Notes under the pieces: generated by a model
The model's input: only the letters and a program-made list of their open reading frames with translations
What the model was told of the DNA's origin: nothing
Databases searched by the model: none
Program-made: the position numbers and the translations under genes
From: Monarcha castaneiventris obscurior
Taxonomy: Eukaryota > Chordata > Aves > Passeriformes > Monarchidae
Direction of reading: 5' to 3'
DNA length: 64,000 nt
Assembly (NCBI GenBank): GCA_026261815.1
Contig: JAMPIT010000566.1
Coordinates: 24,019,001-24,083,000, forward strand
Part shown: one piece after another, positions 14,101 through 25,400 of the stretch
Numbering within the stretch: position 1 is the first letter of the stretch
Layout: the number at the start of each line of letters is the position of its first letter

Positions 14101-16869
14101 TCAGCTAAGAGAGGACAACCTTGATCTGCATGGCCTTTTTTTCCTACCAAGCTCAGCAGTCATCCCCAAAGGACTCAGAGAGTGAAGTAATAGGAGACGT
14201 TCTCTGCAGAAAGACAATCAAACCAGCTACATGGACATTATAAATCTCAAAATATCCCAAAAGGATGCAAGACATGGCTGACTGTCCCCTACTGAAACCC
14301 AGTTGAATTTAAGGTTGTCACCTCTTACAGACACTTTATCTAGAGATATAACTGTAGTAAACAACTCCCTTGATAAGAACTATTAATTCATGCAGATCAA
14401 TATTAATATGTTAACTATTTGTACCAATTCAGCATTTCAGTTAAACTACTCTTCCTGGAAAGTATTGCCTTATGTACTGCTATGGATTCTCCTACTTGGG
14501 CAGCCTATGTATCTTTCTAAGATAATTCTCACCTTTTTAATACAACTTTATCTTGTATTTCAAGAATAGAAAAATATTATCTGCTTAAAGGAAAAACCTG
14601 CTTCAGAAGCATTACACACATACCTTTACAACATATATTTCACTACCAAAAGAGAAGTTATAAAAGCATTAGCTGTAATCTTCCACTGTCTATTGTACTC
14701 AGCCTTAATCCATTGTTTTTTCCTGACAAAGGAGCAACATTTCAGTACACATGGTACATGACTGTTGTCACACATTATGTCAACAATCTGTACTGAATAT
14801 TTTGAGATCACTACAAATCATATGTTAGACATCGTATTTTATCTGGCCATCTATAGAATACAAATTTACCTTGCAATATTAACAACACCCACCTGAAGAA
14901 TATGTTTCAGCTCTCTGCTTAATGATATACAGTTGCACCAAGGTTAACTGAGTATCTTTAAACTGAGATGAGGTATTCCCTTTCCACTGTGTCCTTTCCT
15001 AACATCCTCAGGTATCAGGCATTTACACATCTAAGTGTATGCTAATATCTCCACTATTTACACTATTCTACTCTATGATCATCTAAGTTGACAGCATGCA
15101 ACTTTTAATAGTTCTATTCCTAAATGCAAGGTGCCTCATGAGACATTTATTGTTTCATGATTAAGGTTTACTGTGAAAAAGGCAAGAGAAAGTTCACACA
15201 GAAAAAACTTGCGAAACCCAGTGTTTAGAAAATACAGAACAAGGACACCATAAGAGGTGGCAAGGTCATGTTTATCTATAAAACTAGAAGGAATGAAAAG
15301 GTAGGTTGAGAGGTTTCAGTTTTTCCTCTTCCAATGAAGCCCTAAGCTAGCCTTCTTTCACTTGGGAAGAGATCTTGAAAACCTGAACTCACTGCTAAGA
15401 TTTATAATACCAGTAAATATACTATTGGGTGAACTCTACTGCAGAGCACAGAAAGGTCCTTTCTTATGAGGCTCTTGGTAGCTCCTTACTGTCATCCCCA
15501 TGAAATATAATTTCCCTTAACATGCGACTCCAGGCAGTCAGACAATGGGGTTTGAGTTACTGCTGCCAAACCCTTGCTGTGATCTTGTACAGGGCCAAGT
15601 GGCACAAGGAGTTTTCTGAGGAACTGGGAAGGCTCCAGATGTGTCAGTGCTCTACAGTCTGTGCTCTTAAAAAAGTCCATTTCCCCTTAGTCTGTCAGAA
15701 CAGCCAAAAGACAGAGTTACATATCTGATAAACTAAATGACAATAACTTGGGAGAGCAGTCCATGCATAAAAGCTGTGGGCTACATTTCCATCCTTTCTG
15801 TTCATCTGTACTCACTTACACCTCTTTAACCAATTTACAAACTAAAAAACTAACTGCCTCCACTTCCCTCAAAAAGCTTCCAAAGCACCTAAAACAGTAT
15901 TTGAACACTAAGATAGCAGGAAAAATCCTACAACACCTTTAACAGCACTAGAAGTATCCCAATTCAAGAACAACTGCAGCGCTGCCCCTCTTAGGGTTAT
16001 ACACATATCAATATATAATAACATATCAACAGCAAAACATCCTTCATAAAGGGATGTATGCTGGCATCTGGCTAGTGTCATTTCTGTAGTTTTTTATTTC
16101 TATAAACTTGCACAAGGGCTCACAAACATAATTTTACACAGTAAGCTTCTAACACTGCTAGTGAAGATAATCAGGGATGGTGTAAGCCCTTTGAGATTCT
16201 ATTGATTCTCAGACACAAAAAGGTTGCACATTTATCAGTACCTTAAAACCAGCATTATTGTTACAAGATTTGAAATTGAATTGTCATCACTTTAAACCTA
16301 GAGAACTGTTATAGTCACAATAGTGAATATCTTACTTTTAACATCTAGGCAGCTGGGCTATCTCCTTTGTTTACAAAGAATAGTCATCTCTTTCTAAATA
16401 CTTACGAATTAAAGAAACAAGAAAATTCTTGAAGAACAGCTAGACTTAAGGAATGATCACTTCTGGCTCAATACTCACAGAATAATTGTTGTCAGGTAGG
16501 AGCAACTGACAGAAAAACCTCCAGAAAATCTGCTCCTATCAAAGTGGTATGCTGGGATGCTCTCAGTGCTCGCCCACTATACCAGATGCTGTTTGTTCTG
16601 ATCAGAATTTCTCACAGGAACCCCACTCTGTGCCGAAGTTCAATGGGCCACCATGAAGTGCGCCACCAAGGACTTTCAAAAGGAGAAGCAGATGTGAATT
16701 TAGTATATAATTATTTGCAGAAAGAGTACCCAAGATACGATCAAGGGACGCTTAGCACCATGTAGTTTAACCACCATGAGGATAAACAAAGAAAATGCAA
16801 AAGCTGGCTTTTAGCTTCAGAGTTTCATTCCCTGATAAACTAGGGATTAAGAAGTACAACCAGGAGGGG

Positions 16870-18480
16870 CTGGTTACATCAAGTACAATTTGATGAGGGT
16901 ACACTTCATCTCCTGCTCCAGATCCTTGCCAAGCACATCAGACAGCATGGATGTGTACAGTTCCTTGAGGAAGTCTGTCTCCAGATAAAACATGAGTCAT
17001 TATACACCTCTCTTTGAGCCAAATAACCCAAGCACTTTCTAACCCACCCAGCAGCCCACGTGCCAAAACACAACAACTCAAAGTGGATAGAAGAGTGCTG
17101 GGGGAGACTAAGTTGAAGGTCTTGCTTAGGGTGAGGCAGAAGACATGCAGAGCTTTGCCTTGTTGATGCATCCAGTATCATCATCACGGAAATAGGCTGG
17201 TCAAGCATAATTACTGTTATTTAATTCATGCTGGCTACTCCCCATCACCTTCTTCTTTTATGTGCCCAAAAGTGTGTTTTAAGAGGACTCACTCCATAAT
17301 TTTCTCACAGATCAAAGTGAGGTTGACCAACCTGTAGTGCTTTATATCACTACTCTTATCCTTTCTGAACATGAATGCAGTATTTACCTTAATTTGGTCA
17401 TCATGGTTTCTCTAATCTCAAAAACCTTTCAAAGATTATAGAGAGCAACCTTACGCTGACACTGGTCAGTGTCCTCACTGTTCGTCAGCGAGTTGGCATT
17501 TGCCTCGTTGATAGACCATCTCTGATAGTGGCCCATCTTGCTTGTGGGTTCTTGGTCTGCTGGCAGATGCAGTGAGCTGCTGTTACCACGGTCCTGTGAG
17601 CTGCTGTTGTCACAGTCCTGTGGTGACTGAGGAATTTTCAGATCAGGCATAGCACTACACATAACCACTTGTGGCAGTCTGGCCATTGTGAAGTTTGGAT
17701 GAGAAGTTTGGATGAAATTTTGAATTGTTAGTAACCCCTCTCAAAGCAGCTCATCTTATCCCAAACACTAGATTTGGGTCAAGATTTCTCAAGAGATGCT
17801 TTATTTTGTCCTCAGCCATTGCTTGTCATTCATGTCCTAGAACTCTCTCTCTGAACACTTAGGCTTGGGAGACACTTCAGAGAAGACTGAAGTGAAGAAC
17901 TCAAGTGGCTTAGCCTCATCTGTGTTGGCTGCTACTGACTTGCCCAGTCCATTCAGCACAGGTGCAAATTTTCCTTGTTTATTTCTGTACTGCTAAAGCA
18001 CTGGAAGTTTTTTTGAGTGGTCCTTGATGTCCCTTTTTTCTTGTCCCTCAGCTCCAGGTGCGCTTTGACTTTTCTGACGACATCCATACATGTTTGGACA
18101 ATGTACCTACATTCTTCCTTTGTAGCCTGCCCCTGCTTTCACCTCCTGTGAGCTGCCTTTGTAGTTCAGCTCAGTCACAAGTTCGCTTTCAGACAGTGGG
18201 GTCAGTCTCCTGCTACGTCTATTCGCATTCCAGGATGTACCATTCTTGTACTTGGAGAATGCTGTCCTTCAAAACTTGGCAGCCTTCCATAGCAGATTTA
18301 CTCTTCAGAACTGCCTTCCTTTGTATCCCACCTACCAGTTCCTTGAATAAGCCCAAAATCTGCTCTCTTGAGGTCTAGGGTATGTACTTTATTGTGCTAC
18401 TTGCGTTCCTCACCCCCATCAGGATTTTGAGCCCACAGTTTTGTTCCTTAACAGACTGTCAACAAAAATCATGTTTATTG
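16870..18480 (-). mobile_element. CR1 LINE fragment, internal pol (ORF2) region, decayed
   Basis: Read on the minus strand, this region carries degenerate CR1 ORF2 with frameshifts and stops. In order there are pieces like GLFKELV (about 18.34 kb), ATKEECRYIVQTCMDVVRKV (about 18.1 kb), EAKPLEFFTSVFS (about 17.9 kb), HLLRNLDPN (about 17.8 kb), LSIIFERF (about 17.45 kb), the YRPVSL-like stretch (about 17.33 kb), SSQHGFTKGKSCLTNL-like DNA (about 17.2 kb), SGVPQGS-like SGDRLPQGT (about 16.97 kb) and ECTLSKFADD-like remains (about 16.9 kb). Neither the 5' UTR nor the 3' tail is present. The reverse transcriptase frame is broken and the catalytic FADD region is degraded, so it is inactive. A 262-bp unrelated segment interrupts it at 17478-17739. 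Ends are approximate. Confidence 0.85.
17478..17739 (-). repeat. 262-bp repeat, inverted copy inserted in CR1
   Basis: The reverse complement of this segment matches 10245-10506 over its full 262 bp with no gaps and six mismatches (my count). In CR1 sense orientation the host sequence ends ...GCTGCTTTGAG and resumes TGAGGACACTGACC..., so CR1 continues almost without loss and TGAG occurs on both sides, a possible 4-bp target duplication. The minus strand is open through the segment (85-residue frame, start at 17686), containing MARLPQVVMCSAMPDLKIPQ and then a Ser/Asn/Gln-rich stretch. The origin is unknown. Confidence 0.9.
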
Positions 18481-19041
18481 AGCAGCCCATTGATAACACT
18501 AGTGTGGCCTCTAAGAGAGTCAGAATTAATCCCTGGGCCTGCTTCACACCCTCAGGCAAAGTTCTGGAAGTCTGCAGAGACTATACATTCAGCTAAGCCA
18601 GGGAAACAGCTCAAGTGCTGAGGACAAACCTCTGTATGTAGCTACAGTGCTCCCTCACTGAGTAATATCCTGAGCAGCATCCAGGAATTAGTATGTTCTG
18701 CCAAAATTATGCATGTGTTCAATTGAAACACTGAATATTGCATTCTAAGATGCAGTGAAGACCAAGAGGACAATATCCATGATGGAACCGATATCCACAC
18801 ATACCAGGAAGTAATTTTCTGATGAAAATATAAATAGCAGTACATAATTCATCTAACAACTACCTTAGACAGCTGTCACTAACCAACACTTACTGACACT
18901 ACACCATAAGCTTAATTTTCCTTTTCTTTAATTAAATACCAAGCCTGACTTTTACACCACACGTAAGGGACCAAATGTGAAAAGTCCCTTAGCAGGTGAA
19001 AGGTTATTTTCTTTTAAACTGTATTAACAACAGGTGCTTAC

Positions 19042-19156
19042 CTCGGAATGCTTGTCAGGTAGGTAAGGACATTCTGAAACTCTTTTTCAGGGATCTCGCT
19101 GAAAGCTGGATAGTCTGGAAAGGTGATAACAGGACAGCCATCTCCCCCTCTTCCAC
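19042..19156 (-). CDS. MCF2L: MCF2L coding exon (first part of CRAL-TRIO/Sec14 domain)
   Basis: The exon is bounded on the minus strand by acceptor CTGCTTCTTTTGTAG and donor GTAAGC. Its 115 bp consist of two bases closing the Gly codon begun in the 28201-28284 exon, 37 codons, and two bases (AG) opening a Ser codon. The peptide includes GRGGDGCPVITFPDYPAF, then SEIPEKEFQNVLTYLTSIP. This is the start of the Sec14/CRAL-TRIO fold of MCF2L; the FPDYPAFSEIP wording separates it from MCF2L2, which to my recollection has a different segment here. In Dbs-type proteins this domain binds lipid and helps localise and restrain the DH-PH catalytic part. There is no frameshift or stop. The flanking introns are about 9.0 kb upstream and 17.8 kb downstream. 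A T24 tract lies about 90 bp upstream of its acceptor in the transcript direction. Confidence 0.96.
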
Positions 19157-19245
19157 CTACAAAAGAAGCAGAAAACATGTTTACATGCAAGTCTCTTTAC
19201 CTAGACTGAAACTTCCCAGTAATGAAACAACAGTATGTTTTCTCC

Positions 19246-19269
19246 TTTTTTTTTTTTTTTTTTTTTTTT
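19246..19269. repeat. T24 homopolymer (A24 on the minus strand)
   Basis: Twenty-four T in a row. On the minus strand an AATAAA at 19300-19295 precedes the A run by 25 bases, the spacing seen at real polyadenylation sites, so this may be the tail of a retrocopied transcript. It may also be a plain homopolymer. Confidence 0.85.
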
Positions 19270-21827
19270 GTCTGCAGGGCTCATGTGTGGGCAGTTTATT
19301 CTGAACAGTGTCTCTCTTTTTCAGTGCTTAGTAAGTTCTATAGAAAGGAATTTGTTACACCACATGAAGCACATTAGATTTTTTTCTGGACAAATGCCTT
19401 GACGCCTGTGAACAGTTCTGACACCAGATGGCAGTGCATCTTTCTGCTGATAAATGTCAACTGCACGTAAGTAGAACCAATTGGGAGAAAGAAATCAACT
19501 AATTTAAAAACAAAAAAGTTAATTCAGAATTAAGTAGGCGAATCTCCATCTTGAATGGAACTCAACCTTCTTACCAGTTTGAACTCATTCATGCAACATG
19601 CTCCTACTGCTGCTTTGCTTCCAGTTTGGTGAAACAGAAGGGGCAGAACATTAAAAGAAATGGGTGTAGGTGTTTCAGGTGAGATTTCCCGTTCCCAGAT
19701 TACGTACAGGAGGTAAAGCAGAGCTGAACAGCTACACTGCAGTAGAGCTGCTGCTGAACTAGACACCACTGTATGTAGCTTTCCTGGCATTTGCACCACT
19801 GGGTAGAATTCACAGACACAATGCTTCTTCATGCACTTCACACACATTCTTACACACAAAATGTAATTAGTTCTTTTTAAAGTCAATGTTTCATGTCTTT
19901 AGCAAGTATATCTTCATAAAGACAGGTAGGACGAGGGGCTTGCTGAGCCCTAGCAACTGCAGGAAATTAACTGTTCAGGAGTGGCAGGAACACACTGCTG
20001 GGAAGTTATCTTTGCTTCACAGTTCAAAAAGAGAAGAAAAACAATGAAAAATTACTGTTGTAAAATAACGTGGGCATTTTTTCCAGCCTTGAAATGCGAT
20101 AACTGTGAAGAAATCAGCACTAAACTGTATTAACAACATCAATTATGACAGCAACGGTGATTTGTGAAGATTATTACCCACTTCCAGTGCCTTTGCATCT
20201 AACCTCACCAGAAAAAGAAGAGAAATATTTGACCTCAGATTCATTTGATAAAAGAAATCACAACTTCCCTCCAAACCACATGTAATTAGAAGAGCTCAAA
20301 TAGTATCTTTATGTTAATTTGTGGTGAATCTGATTTCCATTTACCAGCTTAAAGATGGCATGGTGCTGTCACTGTGAAGCTCTTGGAATCAAAATACATG
20401 AAAAAATAATGTGCTCTGGATGTATTTAAACAACAACAAAATGCAACTGTTATGCAAATATCACAAGTTTGCAAACATGACCTTTATGACACATCCAAAC
20501 ATGGCAACACTGAGTCAAGGGAGCTAATTTTAGCTATACAAATATTCACAACGCAAATATAAGTTAAGACCAAATTTGATTCTATTGGTTTTTGTTCTAC
20601 CCAGGCTCTCATTACTAAAGCATTTTCCTCTCTTGCTAAAAGCATTATAATGATTATTTCTGTTGCTTATGAGGTGTTCTGCTCTCTCTAGAGCATCTAT
20701 TTTTAGGTACAATCACACATTATTTGCGGTATCTTCATTGGTTACTTACTTTGTTCTACTTAATTTTTATAAATAGGACATAAGAAACCAAAGAACAACA
20801 ACAATAGACTTGCAGGACATGTCCTGAAAGCAGAAGCCTGGACTATGACCCTCAGGAAGTTCCCAGACCACCACAGATTGTCAAGGGCAAATAGAGCCAT
20901 CCTGCCTGGACACTGCCTATTAATTTTCAGTTTCTAGTACAGTCATCTGCGGTTATCTCGGGTGGAGATGACTCTCCCCTGATCTGAGCTGTTACAAGGT
21001 TGTTCTTCACTGATTATCTTTTCCTTTGGTGTTTCCCTGCTGGGACACTTGAGCACACATATACCTTCAAATGCTCCTTAACTGCTTTTCCCTATCAGAA
21101 CCCTGATGCTCAAAAGAGGTTAGGGCAGAGTAACCTGAAATGCTACACATAATAAGTTCTGTAAATTTCAGCTTTCACAGTACTGACTTAGAGAAGCTGC
21201 TCTCTGTATTGCAACATTAAATGCACGGCCATCAAGGGAAGACAAGTCACTCTAGCCAAAGCAGTCACTGCTTTAAAAGGAGCATTTATCAGAGAAACTT
21301 ACAAAAAGGGCATGGAAAATAAAGTAACATATTAACTGTGTTTTCATTAAATAATAGAAAAAGCAGAAAGTGAGTTCACTTTTGAAAGTGTCCTTTATTT
21401 CTTAATGAACCTGATGCAGCAAGAAATTATTTTTTCTTTTATTCAGAATCATTATTTTCTTCCTCATTTTTCTTCACCTCTGCAGAAGCACTATTATTAA
21501 ATGCTGCACTATTTATTATGTTTAATAAACACAGTTTATTAAATTAGCTGTGTAAAATGTGATTTTCTTCTTTTCATCCAGAAGTAAATCAAGCCACAGA
21601 ACTTAGGACGAGGAGACGAAAAAGAAGTTTAGGAAAATAAGAGGGGTCTTATTGTTGTTGATTTTGGTTTTAGTGAGAGGGAAAGCATTTAAGTGACAAA
21701 ACTCAAGCAATTTCACTCCTCTTACCCTTTTTGAAACACAAGTTTAGGCAAAAAATTTCAAAAATCTTATTGAAACCTATTCATATAATAATCTTCCAGC
21801 ACCTCAGAATTAGATATACCTGATTAC

Positions 21828-21840
21828 AAAAAAAAAAAAA
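21828..21840. repeat. A13 homopolymer
   Basis: Thirteen A in a row inside AT-rich intron; no associated element was recognised. Confidence 0.9.
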
Positions 21841-22381
21841 GACACAGACTTAGATGATTCTTGTGAATGCTACAACTCATGAAAATAATTAAACATGTAC
21901 AGAGTAATTTTTAAAATTAATTACTGATATTTTAATCACCATACAAAAAAAATTAGTAATTTAACAGCAATATTTTAATAAATTTAGGTCGGTTGGTACA
22001 GTGACCACATCTAGCTACCCCAGTCCAAACCATTGTAAAATCACCTCTTTCACATTCCCCTCTAGCTCAGAGTCCTGAAATTCCAGCTACAGCTGTTGAA
22101 CAGCCTTAACTGAGTTGCTGGACAAGTTCTGTCCACAGAGGCACACACAGGCCCACTCTCCTATTTCTAGTCTTACACAGGGATGCATTACACAACTGGA
22201 ATTTAATAGTTTTATGTGTTTTTAAGACAATCAGGTACCTAAGAGCATTAAGAGCATCTTCTTAGTGTAATCTTAGCCTTTTTATTTTAAACATAAATTT
22301 TTGAGAGTGTAACAAATCCCCTTATTTTCGTTTAAAAAATTATGAACACTGTTCTGGCTATGTAAGTGTCAGATTGAATGG

Positions 22382-22476
22382 ATCTAGTGAAAGATGCCTT
22401 TACCCTTGGCAGGGCAGGGACAGCCTAGATGATCTTTAAAGGTTCCTGCCAACCCAATCCATTCTGTGATTCTATG
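22382..22476 (+). mobile_element. CR1 LINE 3' tail
   Basis: The plus strand reads CCTAGATGATCTTTAAAGGT, then TCCTGCCAACCCAATCCATTCTGTGATTCTATG, which is the CR1 3' end with its octamer tail. The 5' end is truncated about 95 bp from the tail, as is usual for CR1 copies. It is opposite in orientation to MCF2L. Confidence 0.85.
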
Positions 22477-25400
22477 AAAATGCTGAAATACATTCAGCAT
22501 AATTCCTCTATGAAATATTAAAAAAATGCCACTTGAGCACCAGCTTTAGATTTTGTTTATTGCAAAGAGCAGAAGACAGTGGACAGCATCAGTCCTTAAG
22601 TGGGTGCAATCAGTCTGCAGACATTTCACCTGAAACGATTCCCAATAATTTCTTGATAGTTGTCTCATAACATGCAGCTGTAAGAAACATTGTGCAAGTG
22701 AGAGGATTATTGCTTTCCAGGCTATAAATGGAAGCACCATAAAAGTAAAGAGAACTGAAGCTCATTTGAGCAATTAAATAAAATAACCACACCACACCAC
22801 TTTAAACTAAGCAGATCTGCTTCCACTCTACTTCTGTCAGATTCATTAACAGAAAACTTTGCTATTAACTCTGCTATACATGACTTCAGCAGCCTATTCA
22901 CATGAAACTTCTTTAGCAGATTTAGTATCAAAAAACCCACCATTTTGCCTCCATAAAATGGAAATTTTCAGTGGATAAACCTTTACAATTCTAGCAAAGA
23001 ATTAGGTGTTAGGTGGAACTCTTCTAAACAGATCTACAAGCCTTGGTCTAAGGTCATTTTTACAACAGCGACAGCCCTGTGTTTTGGAGAAACACACATT
23101 TTAAAAACATTGAATTGCACTAGCTCCACAGGTTAGGCAGCAAAATGACTTAACTGTGCTTAGAAAATAGCACTTCAACTTTTGAACACAATTAACATCA
23201 GCAATAGCATTAACTACTAAAATTATGTGTACCCAAAGCATCATGGTCTTGTGGATGAAAACAGTAGGAAAAATATCCATGGAAAACTAGCTGTGCTATC
23301 ATCTGGTAAATGATGGGACTGGTAAAGTTTCCCTTAAGTTCAGGTGATTTAACATTTATTCTTTATATTCTTCTGCATCTAACTTTTCCCATCATAGTTG
23401 CTATCTCTTCTGCATCTCTTTTTTTTTTTTTTCAATTAAGCGGGTTGGGTGATACAGGAGTGCTAACCCAAGGAAATTGCACAGTATTCTTCAGAAATTA
23501 TAATCTAGAGGTATGTTAATGACTTGGTATCTAAGAACAATCTCAAATTAGACATAATTAGTATTGTTTTTAATTTACAAAAGCATTGTCAGGAAAAATT
23601 GCAAAACTTGCAAATTGTACAGCTGCTAAAAACCACACACACAAGTGCATAGGCACACACAAACACAGAGAAAAGGGTAATTCCCCACAACCCTGTGAAA
23701 GACTTGCTAGTTGTTTGGGGCTTTGTATGGACAGCAAAATTTGGTGGCAGCAAAAAAAAATTGCTTAGACTTACTTTCAGGCAGGATGAGTAGGAGATTT
23801 TGTAATGTTTCCCTAACTAGTCTGCTCCAGTTTGCATAAAAAAAGGTATTCTTAAAAGCACTCTGACCACCCCCACAAAAAGGAAGTAAATAGTTGGATA
23901 TAATTAGATGACAGAGCAAAGAGTCTTCTGGCCTTATTCTATAATGCAAATGAAATAGTATTTGGACTATAAGAAAAAATATAATCTCTATGTTGATCAA
24001 TGTGCGCAGACAAGATCCAAGAGCATTATCCTTGTTGAATGGCTCAGATCTACAACTCTGGTTCAAAAGACCATTCTTAAAAGTAACCTTGCTTGCAGTC
24101 ATGTCAAAAGTGAAATCCTCACATGACTGAGAAAAGGGCTTACTTCAGATTTTTTTTTACTATTGTAGTGGTTCAGCTATTATGCTCGTACATTTCTGAT
24201 AAGGAATTTCTCCTTTCTGCTTGCATAATATATTTAACTGGATAACCCAGTATTTGAAATTACATGTAGAGTTCAATGATGGAGTGAATAAAAACTTCAC
24301 TGCATATCCTCTGCAAAGAAAAACAGATTCAAGAGGAATTTATTAAAATGTTCTTTTCTTGAGATGAGAGAGAAGTTTTACTTGCTTAACTTCACAAGCT
24401 GCATTTTGTCCAGCTGATCAGCAGCAAATATACTGGCTTCAAAATTGGATTGCAATAACTAAGTTTGCATCTGAACATACTTGGACTGGAAATCTCTTAA
24501 CCAAGGATTCATTTTTTCCCTTTCTCTTTACTACATTTTTGGTTTGATTTTTAAAAAAATCTCTACAGACAGTAGGTTTAGCACAGTGAATAAAAACAAT
24601 AGTTAAGCTTACACTTGTGCAAGGCAAAGACTGCTAAGCAATACCTCTCCCACTGTCCATACACAACAGAGATACTGTCTGTATTATATCAGCAACAAAA
24701 ATCAGGCTGATATTTTTAACCAACTGTTGCAGTGGATCTGGTACAGGATCCACTCAGAAATTCTCAAACATAATTTTATAGACTCAGCAGCCAGAGCTAC
24801 TTCAATGGGAACAGTTTGACCAACGAGGTGTTGTCAAGTCATTTCCACAGAAGAAAGCAAGAGCACATCCAAGAAAATAAAGTTAGACAAAGTGAGAAGC
24901 TTACTATTTACAATGATAAAGGTATAAGCATACATGTTTAAATTTATAAATCAAAGGTATAAGCATTTTGAAAGCTAGTACCAATGTTAAATTTTTCAAA
25001 GGCAGGAAAAACAACAAGGAATCAATAGACCAAAATGCAAATAGCATGGACTCATATTTGTATTTCCTTTAATGGAAACACTTTGAAGTTGTTCAAGGCA
25101 TAAATAGGCATTCAAAGGAAAGGGAGTTAAATAACTGGTTCAGTACTTATGGTGGCCAAGAGTCTCATTTGCACATCACACAGCTTGAATGATTTAAGAT
25201 GCATATCAACATACACAGGTGTCTGTATGCACTTCTCCATCTACATTTATTTTAACACACCTGCACCCTGCAATGGCAGATAGACACAAGGCTGGGTGGG
25301 TATGAAAGTCACACAGCAATCATGGAAAGGGACGATACTTATGAAAGAAAATATAAAACATAAATGAAAGACTGTGAGGAATACAGAAGGATATATAATA

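Larger units (their letters stand above)
1278..19041 (-). other. MCF2L: MCF2L intron of about 17.8 kb
   Basis: This intron lies between the 115-bp and 91-bp exons; its donor is GTAAGC at 19041 and its acceptor ends AAACTTAG at 1278. Contents: a 35-bp tandem duplication (1731-1800), a CAA tract (about 7.08 kb), a 12-bp hairpin (8683-8712), a 19-bp tandem duplication (9502-9539), one copy of a 262-bp repeat (10245-10506), a CR1 tail (11104-11152) and a decayed CR1 body (about 16.87-18.48 kb) holding the second, inverted 262-bp copy. The remaining stretches (about 1.8-7.0, 7.1-8.6, 11.2-16.8 and 18.5-19.0 kb) are AT-rich and hold nothing I can recognise. The longest open frame, at 3904-4467 on the plus strand, resembles no protein I know. 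Confidence 0.9.
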
